Shown here piece after piece: positions 10,932-25,777 of a stretch of 64,000 nt of DNA; within the stretch, counting starts at the first letter, position 1, and every line of letters begins with the position of its first letter. Below the pieces are notes generated by a model that was given only the letters and a program-made list of their open reading frames with translations, had not been told where the DNA came from and did no database searches. The stretch comes from Thalassotalea crassostreae (GTDB lineage Bacteria > Pseudomonadota > Gammaproteobacteria > Enterobacterales > Alteromonadaceae), in assembly GCF_001831495.1 (NCBI RefSeq), contig NZ_CP017689.1, positions 3,286,001 to 3,350,000 of the forward strand. The letters run 5' to 3'. Position numbers and translations under genes: made by a program.

Positions 10932-11016
10932 TGGTGGAGGGAGGTGGATTCGAACCACCGAAGGCGGAGCCGTCAGATTTACAGTCTGATCCCTTTGGCC
11001 ACTCGGGAACCCCTCC
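10932..11016 (-). tRNA. tRNA-Tyr (GTA)
   Basis: An 85-nt class II tRNA with an encoded CCA. The acceptor GGAGGGG pairs with TCCCTCC, the anticodon loop ctGTAaa sits on a cagac stem, there is a long variable arm, and the T arm is ggtgg-ttcgaat-ccacc. It is the last gene of rRNA operon 2, about ten bases beyond the 5S gene, so it is co-transcribed with the rRNA. Confidence 0.95.
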
Positions 11017-11025
11017 AAAATTAGA

Positions 11026-11143
11026 AGCCTGGCGATGACCTACTCTCACATGGGAACTCCCACACTACCATCGGCGCAATTGCGTTTCACTTCTGAGTTC
11101 GGCATGGGATCAGGTGGGGCCACAATGCTATGGTCGCCAGACA
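11026..11143 (-). rRNA. rrf: 5S ribosomal RNA (operon 2)
   Basis: About 118 nt, identical to the operon 1 copy over the gene as far as I can follow. It is followed by tRNA-Tyr rather than directly by a terminator. Confidence 0.93.
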
Positions 11144-11178
11144 AAAACTTGTTAAACAATTTCGAAAGCTGAATGAGA

Positions 11179-11197
11179 TCCTGAAACAAGTTCAGGA
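11179..11197. repeat. Dispersed palindrome TCCTGAA..TTCAGGA (operon 2)
   Basis: The same 19-base palindrome and AGTCGA tail as at 1866-1884, in the equivalent place of the 5S-23S spacer. Confidence 0.6.
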
Positions 11198-11280
11198 AGT
11201 CGATATTAAACGTTTTTCTCAAGTATTCTTTTTAATGCGTGAACTCTCTTTCAAAGAGTGTCAAACAACATACAACATAC

Positions 11281-11330
11281 GACCTCCATGGATGGAGGAA
11301 GTGCTAGAAATTGTCTGGAACAATTTCAGT
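11281..11330. repeat. Two-hairpin GGA-core element E (operon 2)
   Basis: Hairpin 1 CCTCCATGGATGGAGG (11283-11298) and hairpin 2 GAAATTGT-CTGGA-ACAATTTC (11307-11327) are identical to element B of operon 1. The left flank carries 7 extra bases here (acatac repeated). Confidence 0.7.
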
Positions 11331-11363
11331 GCATACTCAAACAAAACTGTTTGGGTGTTGTAT

Positions 11364-14252
<2,889 letters not shown>

Positions 14253-14559
14253 ATACAACCCCAACCAGTCTTTCAACTTTCGAGTGACTTGGTGACAAAA
14301 CCAAATCTGAATGTACGTCTGACATTTTCACGCATTCAATAAGAATGAGATAACTTATCAACAAGTTATCTATCTCAAGCATTGCTGCTTGAGCCTTGAG
14401 TAAGAACAACTAACATAACGACTATGTTAGTTATAATTCGACAATCTAATGATTGTCTAAATGTGTTTCTGTAAACAGAAACTCATTGGTTGATAATTCG
14501 CATGCGTTTATGACTGGTGATCATAAACACGAATTATCGGGTTTAATATCAGCTTTCCA

Positions 14560-14571
14560 AATTGTTAAAGA
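14560..14571 (-). promoter_or_regulatory. Spacer boxA, operon 2
   Basis: The minus strand reads ttctttaacaatt, the boxA core, in the 16S-23S spacer downstream of the tRNAs and upstream of 23S. Confidence 0.6.
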
Positions 14572-14719
14572 ACAGTGAGTTAAAAACTCAAACGAAGCGT
14601 CATGCTTCGTTTGAATTCTCAATAAAAAGACAATGTATTTTAAGTTTAATCAAGGCGTTTAATGACGACGTGTGGTTTTTCTACACGAGTCGTTAAACAA
14701 CGCAGAGTAAAGTTAAAAT

Positions 14720-14796
<77 letters not shown>

Positions 14797-14819
14797 ATTA
14801 TATAACTACAAATCAGAAA

Positions 14820-14895
14820 TGGTGGAGCTAAGCAGGATCGAACTGCTGACCTCCTGCGTGCAAGGCAGGCGCTCTCCCAGCTGAGCTATAGCCCC
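14820..14895 (-). tRNA. tRNA-Ala (TGC)
   Basis: A 76-nt tRNA with encoded CCA. Acceptor GGGGCTA, anticodon loop cttTGCacg and T arm agcagttcgatcctgct. In transcription order it comes first after 16S (16S, Ala, Ile, 23S), so the tRNA order is Ala-Ile. This is the reverse of the order in E. coli rrnA. Confidence 0.94.
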
Positions 14896-14975
14896 ATTTT
14901 ACTGAGTATGTCTTTTTACGTTCGTTATCAGGCAATTTGTGTGAACACTCAACGAAGTTGAGAAATTACTTAAGG

Positions 14976-16516
<1,541 letters not shown>

Positions 16517-16733
16517 AAAAGTGTAATGTGAACCAACAAGTGGTTCGGCTCAATGAATTCTGTACTCTTACTTCCGAAGAAGTAAGTTTCAAATAAAACG
16601 TACTTATCTAATGTTATAAAAACATCGTTTAAGTATGTATATTTGTGTAGTCATTCACTGAGTAAGTTTTGAGTCCGAAGACTCTGGTAAAATCTACATC
16701 AACGTGAATGTCCACACAAATTGCATGATAACT

Positions 16734-16745
16734 AATTGTTAAAGA
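16734..16745 (-). promoter_or_regulatory. Leader boxA, operon 2
   Basis: The minus strand reads tctttaacaatt, the boxA core. The 5' flank differs from operon 1 because an extra segment of about 56 bp sits just upstream in the transcript. Confidence 0.65.
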
Positions 16746-16773
16746 TGGCTACACGATGTAGTTATGCAAATCT

Positions 16774-16787
16774 GTTCATGGATGAAC
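16774..16787. repeat. GGA-core palindrome in the operon 2 leader
   Basis: GTTCATGGATGAAC inside an outer stem CAAATC/GATTTG. It belongs to an extra segment of about 56 bp that is absent from the leader of operon 1, where the flanks are joined by a short unrelated hairpin. Confidence 0.65.
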
Positions 16788-16878
16788 GTATTGATTTGTA
16801 TTCTTTTCATGTAGAAGTGATAATCGCATTCGTTATTCACTTGGTGCCCCGTTGGCCTTGGCCCGAAGCAGGATGCGT

Positions 16879-16906
16879 ATTTTACTCATCCTCGTTTTGA
16901 AGTCAA
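16879..16906 (-). promoter_or_regulatory. rRNA operon 2 promoter P2
   Basis: Minus-strand -35 TTGACT (16901-16906), 16-bp spacer and -10 TAAAAT (16879-16884), followed by ACGCATCC. Confidence 0.75.
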
Positions 16907-17015
16907 CAGCTAATTTAAAGTATTTTCAAATTAAATTGTCAACGTTTGTAATCAGCGATAAACGCAATCCCAAACCTTCAAACTATTCTAGGCAATCGCC
17001 GTAGAAGAGGTGCGC

Positions 17016-17043
17016 ATTTTAGGGATTTTTTGGTTAACGTCAA
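17016..17043 (-). promoter_or_regulatory. rRNA operon 2 promoter P1
   Basis: Minus-strand -35 TTGACG (17038-17043), 16-bp spacer and -10 TAAAAT (17016-17021), followed by GCGCACC. It has the same layout as the operon 1 promoters. Confidence 0.75.
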
Positions 17044-17236
17044 TAGCTTTTTTTCTAAACCAGTAAAAATAAGGATCGTTTGCGCAAAAAACACTCAAAA
17101 AGAAAAGATCATGATTAAAAAACAGCCTTAAAAATTTGAGAACCTTAAAATTAAAAGGATCTTTAATTGCTTATTGAGGGAACTTATAGTTAGATATATG
17201 TTCAAAAAAATAATAAAAGTATCTCTTAGGATAATA

Positions 17237-17977
17237 ATGAAAGTACTAAAGATTTTAGTCTGTATCGTCAGTATTAGTATAAGTAGCCTTACAACTGCTG
17301 CTACTAATCAAGAGCAAGTTCTAAATAAGATGTTCAACAAACATAACGAACAACAAATTTCAGTTGAACGAAGTGTGAGTAGCTTATTAAAGAGTTATCC
17401 AGAATTACAAGAGAGCATCATTACATTAGCATTTAAAAAATACCCAGATAAATATAAACAAGTGATCCGCGGTTCTCTTAGTGCAGCTCCTTCTCATGCA
17501 CATAAAGTAATTGAAATTAGTATGGAACAAGAAGTTGCACACTGCGATGAGATCATTAAAGTCGCAATAAACTTTGAACCCGCTTATGCTGATGACATTG
17601 TTTTGATGGCAAGTGAACTCCACCCAAACGATCGTAATCAAGTATATATAACTGCACTTAATGCTAAACCGGTAATGGCACCAAGTGTTGTAAACTCAGT
17701 TATTCATCGATATCCAGATGATTTCGACGAATTATTAAATATTGCTTTTGAGCAATTACCTGATTCAGTAACATCATTGACTAATAACGCATACACGAAT
17801 TTTCCCGATAATGGCGAGAATATTTTGAATTTATCACTTAAAAATAGTACTGATAAAAACTTAAAAGAAATTGTAGAATCTGCAACTAAAGCAGGATTAA
17901 GTAATAGCACTATAATCGATGCGGCTATAAATGCAGGTGTAGAAAAGGAAGCGGTAGAAGAGATATTTCCAAGTTAA
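17237..17977 (+). CDS. Exported alpha-helical repeat protein of unknown function
   Basis: I do not recognise the family. The start at 17237 is chosen because TTAGGATAATA precedes it and the protein then opens with a signal peptide (MKVLKILVCIVSISISSLTTA, cleavage after TTAA). Upstream in-frame Mets add a basic segment without a good ribosome site. The 246-residue product is predicted helical. From about residue 45 it repeats a loose 16-18-residue pattern with small residues, Pro and acidic turns (YPELQESIITLAFKKYPD, LHPNDRNQVYITALNAKP, YPDDFDELLNIAFEQLPD). It lies immediately upstream of, and divergent from, rRNA operon 2. Probably periplasmic and monocistronic. Confidence 0.7.
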   Translation: MKVLKILVCIVSISISSLTTAATNQEQVLNKMFNKHNEQQISVERSVSSLLKSYPELQESIITLAFKKYPDKYKQVIRGSLSAAPSHAHKVIEISMEQEVAHCDEIIKVAINFEPAYADDIVLMASELHPNDRNQVYITALNAKPVMAPSVVNSVIHRYPDDFDELLNIAFEQLPDSVTSLTNNAYTNFPDNGENILNLSLKNSTDKNLKEIVESATKAGLSNSTIIDAAINAGVEKEAVEEIFPS

Positions 17978-18040
17978 ATTGTAAAACTATTCTATCGTAT
18001 TATATGTTCGTTGTAGCTTAACAATACAAGTTAATAAATC

Positions 18041-18069
18041 AAAAAGGGAAGCTAATGCTTCCCTTTTTT
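18041..18069. terminator. Bidirectional terminator
   Basis: Stem aagggaagc/gcttccctt with A5 before and T6 after. It serves both the rightward gene ending at 17977 and the leftward fadBA operon. Confidence 0.85.
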
Positions 18070-18081
18070 AATTCTGTGATT

Positions 18082-19248
<1,167 letters not shown>

Positions 19249-19258
19249 TTACTCCGCT

Positions 19259-21430
19259 CTACTTAGCTGTTTTAACATCAGAAGTGAAATACGATTTGCC
19301 AGTTTTCGCCATCTCGCGAAGACCGTCAGTAACTTGGTATATTTCGCCTAAATGGGCATATTTATCGGCAGTGTCAATGAAAGACTGTAAACCTACAGTT
19401 TCAAGGTATCGAATTGGTCCGCCTCTAAATGGAGGGAAACCAAGACCATATATTAGTCCCATATCTGCTTCAGCAGCAGTGTCGACAACCCCTTCTTCTA
19501 AACAGCGAATTGTCTCATTGATCATAGGGATCATTAATCTTGCAATAATTTCGTCCGCTTCAAATTGCGCAGGTTCAGCACAAATACTCGACATTAATGC
19601 AATACTTGATTCACTTGCCACTTTTTGTGGACGACCGCGTTTGTCTTTAGAATGCTCATAAAAGCCAACACCATTTTTCTGACCAAAACGATTATCTTTA
19701 TAAAGCGCTTGCACTGGATCTTTATCACTTTTAGCCATTCGAGTTGGAAATCCTGCAGCCATTACATCTGTACAATGGTCAGCAGTATCAATGCCAACAA
19801 CATCAAGTAAATAAGCAGGTCCCATTGGCCAGCCGAATTGCTTCTCCATTACCTTATCAATGGCGGTAAAGTCTGCACCTTCAACTAATAGCTGCCCAAA
19901 CCCAGCAAAGTAAGGGAATAGAACTCGGTTAATATAAAAACCAGGGCAATCGTTTACAACAATAGCTGACTTGCCCATTTTCGTTGCATATGCAACAACT
20001 GCTGCAACGGCTTCCTCAGAAGTCTCTTTGCCACGAATAATTTCAACTAATGGCATCTTGTTAACTGGATTGAAGAAATGCATACCACAAAAGCGTTCCG
20101 GCTTGTCGATGCTTTGTGCTAATAAGTCAATCGAAATTGTAGACGTATTCGAGGTAATAATCGCATCATCAGCAACGCTTGCTTCAACTTCCTTTAATAC
20201 CGCAGCTTTAACTTTTGGATTTTCTACTACCGCTTCAACCACGATATCAACGTCAGTCATGCTGTCGTAAGTTAATGTTGGTGTAATACTATTAAGGACT
20301 TGCGCCATTTTCTTGGGTGCCATGCGCCCCTTATCAACTAATTTTGTTAAAATACCTGCAGCTGTCGATAATCCAAGATCTAACGCTTTGTTATTAATAT
20401 CTTTCATAACAATCGGTGTGCCTTTATAAGCCGATTGATAAGCGATACCGCCGCCCATAATACCTGCGCCTAAAACAGCCGCACGTTCAACTTTCTTGGT
20501 AGCAACTTTAGATGCCTTTTTGGCTTTACCTTTAACCACTTGATCAGATAAAAACAAACCAACCTGTGCAGCACATGCATCGGTTTTAGCCAACTTTCCA
20601 AAGGCTTCGTTTTCTAGCAGCATCGCGCCGGTACGATCTAGTTTTACTGCTTTCTCTAATAAGTTAACTGTCACCATCGGTGCTGGGTAATGTTTACCAG
20701 CTTTTGCAAACACCATACCTTTAGCGGTATTAAAGCTCATTGCATGTTCTATCGGCGATAATAATACAGGAGATAGTTTTTCTTGTTTACGAGCTTGCCA
20801 ATCTAAATTACCAGCGATTGCATCTTTAACCATACTAATAGCAGAAGCTTTTAAGTTTTCTGGCGCAACAACGGCATCAATGGCACCAAAGTCGAGTGCT
20901 TGTTGTGCTTTATACGCTTTGCCCGTAGTCATCCATTCAAGAGCGTTATCAACACCAATGACACGAGGTAAGCGAACTGTTCCACCAAACCCAGGCATTA
21001 ATCCTAGCTTAACTTCTGGTAAACCAATGCTCGCAGTAGTATCAGCAACTCTGTAATCACAAACTAGGGTAACTTCACAACCGCCACCTAAAGCGAAACC
21101 ATTAATCGCTGCAACGGTAGGGATGTTTATATCTTCAAATAAATCAAAAATATCGCTACTTGATTTAAATACGCCAGCAATTTCTTCATCTGGGGTTTTA
21201 AATAATTCAGTGAATTCGGTAATGTCGGCGCCAACAATAAATGTTGATTTAGAAGAGGTGACGATTACGCCCTTTGCTTCTGAACATTCATTGATAGCAA
21301 TTATCGCATTTTTATATTCTTGTAAGGTTGCAATATTTAACGCATTTACAGAACCTTTTGCATCAAAACACAATTCAACGATACCATCGTCAAGTAACTG
21401 AACTGACAGGCTATTGCCTTGATAGATCAT
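19259..21430 (-). CDS. fadB: Fatty acid oxidation complex alpha subunit FadB
   Basis: Multifunctional enzyme of 723 residues. The N-terminal crotonase domain (about 1-190, enoyl-CoA hydratase/isomerase) has the oxyanion [10 protein letters not shown] and the glutamate of [14 protein letters not shown]. The 3-hydroxyacyl-CoA dehydrogenase domain starts with [13 protein letters not shown] (NAD-binding, about 318) and has the catalytic His in [12 protein letters not shown]-terminal dehydrogenase repeats follow. It forms the hetero-tetramer with FadA. The start fits GGAG seven bases upstream. First gene of fadBA, divergent from ppaC; a possible PsrA operator lies in the shared intergenic region. 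Confidence 0.96.
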   Translation of the reverse strand: MIYQGNSLSVQLLDDGIVELCFDAKGSVNALNIATLQEYKNAIIAINECSEAKGVIVTSSKSTFIVGADITEFTELFKTPDEEIAGVFKSSSDIFDLFEDINIPTVAAINGFALGGGCEVTLVCDYRVADTTASIGLPEVKLGLMPGFGGTVRLPRVIGVDNALEWMTTGKAYKAQQALDFGAIDAVVAPENLKASAISMVKDAIAGNLDWQARKQEKLSPVLLSPIEHAMSFNTAKGMVFAKAGKHYPAPMVTVNLLEKAVKLDRTGAMLLENEAFGKLAKTDACAAQVGLFLSDQVVKGKAKKASKVATKKVERAAVLGAGIMGGGIAYQSAYKGTPIVMKDINNKALDLGLSTAAGILTKLVDKGRMAPKKMAQVLNSITPTLTYDSMTDVDIVVEAVVENPKVKAAVLKEVEASVADDAIITSNTSTISIDLLAQSIDKPERFCGMHFFNPVNKMPLVEIIRGKETSEEAVAAVVAYATKMGKSAIVVNDCPGFYINRVLFPYFAGFGQLLVEGADFTAIDKVMEKQFGWPMGPAYLLDVVGIDTADHCTDVMAAGFPTRMAKSDKDPVQALYKDNRFGQKNGVGFYEHSKDKRGRPQKVASESSIALMSSICAEPAQFEADEIIARLMIPMINETIRCLEEGVVDTAAEADMGLIYGLGFPPFRGGPIRYLETVGLQSFIDTADKYAHLGEIYQVTDGLREMAKTGKSYFTSDVKTAK

Positions 21431-21550
21431 ACCTTAACTCCTTCTTATAGCTAGATTATTGATTACCAAACATAATAAATTAATGTTCAATATTTTTTAA
21501 TTTTGTTGCCAAAGTTTGCCTTGTCTGAAATAGCAAAGCAACCATTATTT

Positions 21551-21562
21551 AAACAAGCGTTT
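21551..21562. promoter_or_regulatory. Candidate PsrA-type operator upstream of fadB
   Basis: AAAC-aagc-GTTT inside a longer near-palindrome ttaaac..gttttaa, about 120 bp upstream of fadB. PsrA, a TetR-family fatty-acid sensor of Pseudomonas and Shewanella, is reported to bind (G/C)AAAC-N2-4-GTTT(G/C). The flanking bases do not match fully, so this is only a candidate. Confidence 0.35.
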
Positions 21563-21658
21563 TAATTTGTTGTTTTAATCTACAAATTATTTTTTATTAA
21601 ATATCCCATTTTCACAATATTTTGCTAGAATAGCGGGCAATTAAAGGAGACTACTTAT

Positions 21659-22579
21659 ATGCCAGCTTACGTTGTGGGACACAAAATCCCTGATTCAGAC
21701 TCAATTGCGTCTGCCATTGCTTTATCATATTTAAAAACATCTATCGGCGAACCAACGGTTCCTGCACGTTTAGGTGAACTTTCACCAGAAACTTTATTTT
21801 TGTTAGAAAGATTTGGCTTTGAACAGCCAGAGCTAAAAACAAGTTATGCAGGTGAAGAGATTTATATTGTAGACCATTCTGATAAAGTTCAGGGGCCAGA
21901 CGATATAGATGAAGCAACAATATTAGGCATTATCGACCATCACAAGTTAGGTGACATTACTACATCAACACCTCTAGAAATTTGGGTTCGTCCTGTAGGC
22001 TGTACTAATACCATCATTAAAATGATGTATGATTTTCACAATGTTGCAATCCCTAAAGAGATTGCAGGTTTAATGATGGGCGCTATTCTAAGCGATACCG
22101 TTATCTTTAAATCACCAACTTGTACGACTGCAGATATCAAATGTGTAGAAGCATTAGCTGACATTGCAGGAATTGAAGATTACAAAGCATTCGGTATGGA
22201 AATGTTTACAGTGAAATCTGCAGTGCTAGGTACACCAATTAGGGATTTAGTATTACGTGATTTTAAAGACTTCAATATGGGCGGTAAAAAGGTTGGCATC
22301 GGTCAGTTGGAAGTTCTAGATTTATCGATTTTCGATGCAATGAAAGACGACTTACAAGCAGATATTGCCACGTTAAAAGCAGAAGGTGAACGTCATAGTG
22401 TTATGTTGTTATTAACAGACATTATGAAAGAAGGCTCAGAAGTATTAGTGGTAAGTGATGATAATGACTTAACCTTGAACGCTTACGGTAAAGCAACGAC
22501 TGACGGAAAAGTATGGTTGGATGGCGTGCTTAGTCGTAAAAAACAAGTCGTGCCACCGCTGCAAGACTCACTAGCATAG
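21659..22579 (+). CDS. ppaC: Manganese-dependent inorganic pyrophosphatase (family II)
   Basis: Hydrolyses pyrophosphate to phosphate in the cytoplasm, driving biosynthetic reactions. It is a 306-residue DHH-superfamily enzyme with the metal motifs GHKIPDSDS (residues 7-15), VDHSD and IDHHKLGD, plus the C-terminal SRKKQVVPP that binds substrate. AAGGAG lies eight bases before the ATG. The gene stands alone, divergent from fadBA. Some marine gammaproteobacteria use this enzyme in addition to family I Ppa; whether ppa is also present cannot be seen here. Confidence 0.95.
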   Translation: MPAYVVGHKIPDSDSIASAIALSYLKTSIGEPTVPARLGELSPETLFLLERFGFEQPELKTSYAGEEIYIVDHSDKVQGPDDIDEATILGIIDHHKLGDITTSTPLEIWVRPVGCTNTIIKMMYDFHNVAIPKEIAGLMMGAILSDTVIFKSPTCTTADIKCVEALADIAGIEDYKAFGMEMFTVKSAVLGTPIRDLVLRDFKDFNMGGKKVGIGQLEVLDLSIFDAMKDDLQADIATLKAEGERHSVMLLLTDIMKEGSEVLVVSDDNDLTLNAYGKATTDGKVWLDGVLSRKKQVVPPLQDSLA

Positions 22580-22594
22580 TCAGAGTTAGAAAAT

Positions 22595-22624
22595 AAAACG
22601 GGAAGCAAATGCTTCCCGTTTTTG
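22595..22624. terminator. Bidirectional terminator between convergent genes
   Basis: Stem aacgggaagc/gcttcccgtt with a T run on both strands. It ends ppaC on the plus strand and the beta-barrel gene on the minus strand. Confidence 0.85.
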
Positions 22625-22651
22625 TATCTTATCAATTCGAATATGAATTTT

Positions 22652-23362
22652 TTAGAAATGAACTTCAATACCTGCGTATGCACCGTCAAATTCTAGATCT
22701 GCATAAACATCATCAACATCATCTAATTCAACTTCTAATACTCGATATCCGGCCATCAAACTAACATCAACGATCATATTATCAATAACTTTCCAAGCAA
22801 CACCCGCTTGATAATCTAATAACGTATTGTCGTCAATGCTTAAGAAGTTTCCTTCGGCGACCAAACTCAGACCTGTAAGAGGTAATCCGATTTCAGTTGA
22901 TAAGTACAATAATGGAATAATTTCATCTACTTCATCGATATCAAAGTCATCGGAGATTTCACCGTCTAATTGTTTACCTGTTATACCAAAATCAAATGAA
23001 AAAAGGCCGTTATCAAACACTTCATAATAAAGCGTAAAGTCCGTGTGCGTTAGGTCAACTTCACTATCGATACTGATACTCGCGTTATCAATCAACATAC
23101 CGCTAGTTGTAAGTTCTGAATGAGCTACTTTCAAATTAGGAATAAAAGGAACCGGGTGCTCTAATTCAATATAAAAACGCCCGAGCGTTTCATCTTCAAA
23201 TGAATACTGATTATCCTGAAAGTCTTTTGTTTCACCATGGCTACCAGAAGCGGCCATATCCCAACCTTGAGCACCAACGTAAACACCAAAAAGTGTGTCG
23301 GCAGCAGCTGAAGTACTTGTTAACAACATTAACGAACTAATTAACGCAGCTGTTTTATTCAT
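22652..23362 (-). CDS. Outer-membrane beta-barrel protein (TIGR04219-like)
   Basis: A 236-residue protein with a signal peptide (residues 1-21, ending TSAAA|DT). A run of amphipathic beta strands with aromatic girdle residues follows, ending in GIEVHF with a terminal Phe, the usual outer-membrane sorting signal. It resembles the TIGR04219 family seen in Shewanella, Vibrio and relatives, whose function is unknown. Many Asp and Glu residues in loops suggest exposed acidic turns. It lies 29 bp after the DUF2333 gene, probably the last gene of a three-gene envelope operon. Confidence 0.75.
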   Translation of the reverse strand: MNKTAALISSLMLLTSTSAAADTLFGVYVGAQGWDMAASGSHGETKDFQDNQYSFEDETLGRFYIELEHPVPFIPNLKVAHSELTTSGMLIDNASISIDSEVDLTHTDFTLYYEVFDNGLFSFDFGITGKQLDGEISDDFDIDEVDEIIPLLYLSTEIGLPLTGLSLVAEGNFLSIDDNTLLDYQAGVAWKVIDNMIVDVSLMAGYRVLEVELDDVDDVYADLEFDGAYAGIEVHF

Positions 23363-23391
23363 ATTTTATTACCCTGTTTTTATTATTGGAA

Positions 23392-24384
23392 TTAACCTTG
23401 ACTTAATAATTCTCTTAAATCAATTAATGCGGCGTTTGCTCTTGATATATAGTTAGCCATTACCAATGAATGATTTGCACCAATACCAAAACCACTGCCA
23501 TTTAAAATCATTGGACTCCAAACCGGCTCTTGTGTCGCTTCAAGTTCTCTAATGATTTGACTTACACTTACTGATGCATTTTTAGTTTCTAAAACATCAG
23601 CAAAATCTACTTCTATCGCTTGTAACATGTGAAGTAATGCCCAACATGCACCACGCGACTCATAAAATACATCATCTATTTTCCACCAACTTGTTTTCAC
23701 AATAACTGCTGAAGCAGACATGGTTGACTGTTGAGCATTTCTTTCGCCAGCTAAATCAGTGTTTAATTGGTTTCTACCTACGCTAGAACTTAAACGTTGA
23801 GAGTAACTACCAAGACGCTTTTCGATTTCTCTTAACCAATCTCTTAAATTATCAGTTCGAGCATAAAACTGAGCATCTTGAATCAAAGGATCAGCTAAAT
23901 TATTACGATACTTATATAAATCTTCAATTGCTGACGAATACTCACCTTCAGCACTTGGGATAGCCCAGTTGTATGCATCAATATTAAACTTAGGTTGTGC
24001 TTCTTTTAAATGTTTATTTTCTAATGATTGAGACTGCGAACGACTAAACGATTGACGCATTGCCAACGACATATCTCGAACCATTTCTAAAACACCGAAT
24101 TCCCATGCAGGAATATTGTCTAAAAATAATGATGGCGGCATTATATCATTAGAAAGGTAACCACCTGGTTTGTCCTGTAGTTTTTCAGCAACTCTGATTA
24201 ATGTCGTTGTTGTGGTATAGCCAACAACTGGCTTAACACCTTCTGCCTTGGCGTCTGCAATAGCTTGTTCACGAACATCAAACATGTCTGGTTCAAAACT
24301 CCAAAACACACCCAATAAATAAAATAGAAAAACCACAACCAGCGATATGGTTGTAACTGATTTAAATGAAAAATTAAATTTCAT
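23392..24384 (-). CDS. DUF2333 family inner-membrane protein
   Basis: A 330-residue protein of the DUF2333 family, function unknown. One N-terminal membrane segment (about residues 10-28, ISLVVVFLFYLLGVFW) anchors a large, mostly helical periplasmic domain. Recognisable family stretches are GGYLSNDIMPPS, DNIPAWEFGVL and the C-terminal NGSGFGIGANHSLVMANYI. It is the middle gene of a likely operon: the copper-chaperone gene ends 10 bp upstream and the beta-barrel gene begins 29 bp downstream. Confidence 0.8.
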   Translation of the reverse strand: MKFNFSFKSVTTISLVVVFLFYLLGVFWSFEPDMFDVREQAIADAKAEGVKPVVGYTTTTTLIRVAEKLQDKPGGYLSNDIMPPSLFLDNIPAWEFGVLEMVRDMSLAMRQSFSRSQSQSLENKHLKEAQPKFNIDAYNWAIPSAEGEYSSAIEDLYKYRNNLADPLIQDAQFYARTDNLRDWLREIEKRLGSYSQRLSSSVGRNQLNTDLAGERNAQQSTMSASAVIVKTSWWKIDDVFYESRGACWALLHMLQAIEVDFADVLETKNASVSVSQIIRELEATQEPVWSPMILNGSGFGIGANHSLVMANYISRANAALIDLRELLSQG

Positions 24385-24394
24385 GATCTAATCC

Positions 24395-24844
24395 TTAGTG
24401 ATGATGACGTTTCTTTTTAATGCCTTTCACCGGCATTAAAATTTTAATTGGCGGGTGATTTTCAAACTCCAACGCCATGGTAATTTCAGTATCAGCAACG
24501 AGCGGCTTATCAATATCAAAAATCATTATATGATAGCCATGGGGCTGTAATTTCACATTGTCATTTGCTTTTATAATAATAGAATCAACTTGCTGCATTT
24601 TCATCATATCTTCTGTCATTATATGTTGGTGTAACTCAATTCGAGAACTGACATTAGACTTAGCAGCCGTTAGTATTAGTTCTTTATCTGAGTTATTGGT
24701 GATCAACATATAAGCAGAACTAATTTTAGTACCAGGGATCGTTTCACGAACATATTGTTCGCTCACTTCGATATCTGCGGCAAAAACATTAAAAGTAATT
24801 GATAATAAAGAAAGGATAGATAAAGTTTGTCTAATATTCATCAA
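24395..24844 (-). CDS. Periplasmic copper chaperone PCu(A)C
   Basis: A 149-residue exported protein (signal peptide MMNIRQTLSILSLLSITFNVFA). It has the PCuAC/DUF461 cupredoxin-like fold and its Cu(I) ligands: His in ELHQHIM, Met in the MMKM stretch, and HGYHIM (His and Met) near residue 107. The family delivers copper to the Cu-A centre of cytochrome c oxidase. The basic KKKRHHH tail adds extra metal-binding potential. First gene of the cluster with DUF2333 and the beta-barrel gene. Confidence 0.88.
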   Translation of the reverse strand: MMNIRQTLSILSLLSITFNVFAADIEVSEQYVRETIPGTKISSAYMLITNNSDKELILTAAKSNVSSRIELHQHIMTEDMMKMQQVDSIIIKANDNVKLQPHGYHIMIFDIDKPLVADTEITMALEFENHPPIKILMPVKGIKKKRHHH

Positions 24845-24960
24845 GATATTCCATTTAACACTAACTATTTGAATAATCCCTTATTTATTAACATTGAACA
24901 ATGAAATTTTGGGTTTATTTTGAAATAAATGGAAATAAAGCCAATAAATCAGACTTTATC

Positions 24961-25302
24961 CTAATTATACTGGCTTTGAGGTTTGTCTCGAGTACAAGCG
25001 TAGATTAACAATGCGACAATCAGTACCGGCCAAAAAACAGATAGGCCGAACACAACAAACGTTGCTACTAACGCCATCACGGTAAAAATTAACGCTCCGA
25101 ATATACTTAGTATAATCGCCAACGCGACTAACACCATTACTACTGCAGCCAATGCTGACATGCTAATAGCTTGGATTGGTTCTATTTTATCTTGATCGAT
25201 ATAAATATCGATATTGAACCAATCGATAACGCTAATACCTAGTATATAGGTCATCAGTATCGTCGCCATAATTGCCAATAATAAAGATTTGAAAAAAGTC
25301 AT
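24961..25302 (-). CDS. Small multi-spanning membrane protein of the psp cluster
   Basis: 113 residues, not assigned to a family. Membrane segments are predicted at about 5-25, 45-72 and 73-103, separated by a short polar loop (DWFNIDIYIDQDKIEP), with a hydrophilic tail DKPQSQYN. It lies 13 bp downstream of pspC and in the same direction, so it is likely the last gene of the phage-shock operon. A role in sensing or stabilising the inner membrane is inferred only from position. Confidence 0.65.
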   Translation of the reverse strand: MTFFKSLLLAIMATILMTYILGISVIDWFNIDIYIDQDKIEPIQAISMSALAAVVMVLVALAIILSIFGALIFTVMALVATFVVFGLSVFWPVLIVALLIYACTRDKPQSQYN

Positions 25303-25315
25303 TTCGAACTCTTTA

Positions 25316-25525
25316 TTAGTATCTGTTTGGCATTAAAAGCGCCGCTACAAAATATGCGACTACGGTTGCAACTGGCATCATAAAACCTAGTACTACTGTT
25401 GCAGCTCTTACACCAAATGTTGGTAAATCAAAGTGACGCGCAATACCTGCACAAACACCGCTTATTTTCTTGTGGACTAAATCTTTACGTAACCCGTGGT
25501 CCACGCCGTATTTTCTGCTAGTCAT
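25316..25525 (-). CDS. pspC: PspC-domain membrane protein
   Basis: A 69-residue PspC-domain protein. The conserved start KISGVCAGIARHFDLP is followed by two hydrophobic segments (about 30-65). In E. coli, PspB and PspC relay membrane stress to PspA and PspF; this version is short, near the size of the bare domain. The ATG at 25525 is chosen because GGAGAA lies seven bases upstream. The longer frame begins with TTG inside that ribosome site. Confidence 0.85.
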   Translation of the reverse strand: MTSRKYGVDHGLRKDLVHKKISGVCAGIARHFDLPTFGVRAATVVLGFMMPVATVVAYFVAALLMPNRY

Positions 25526-25646
25526 AATCTTCTCCAAATTTCTTAGTTAAACAATTGCAATTAAATCTAATTTACTTTCTCAGTCTTGGCTGCCTTTGTT
25601 AGCTTTGCAGGGCTGTTTTATTTGTTGTGATATCACAACTTAATTT

Positions 25647-25748
25647 TTAAGCCTGTAAACGTCTTGCTAAACCAAATACCCCTGCACCAACAAAAAATGT
25701 TAATACTGGAACTAACCAAAGTGTAAAAATAATTGAAAACGGAAACAT
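25647..25748 (-). CDS. 33-residue membrane protein between pspA and pspC
   Basis: A small ORF reading MFPFSIIFTLWLVPVLTF.. to ..GLARRLQA. It is one hydrophobic segment (about 4-28) with a positively charged end, so it probably spans the membrane with its C-terminus inside. A ribosome site (AGGTAGGA, four to five bases before ATG) precedes it. It sits 29 bp after pspA and about 120 bp before pspC, where pspB lies in E. coli, but it is too short to be PspB and lacks its coiled coil. Function unknown. Confidence 0.6.
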   Translation of the reverse strand: MFPFSIIFTLWLVPVLTFFVGAGVFGLARRLQA

Positions 25749-25777
25749 AACATCCTACCTGTTTAAACATGAACGGC

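Noticed and set aside
10804..11049. 81-codon leftward frame over tRNA-Tyr
   Set aside because: It overlaps tRNA and its duplicated fragment.
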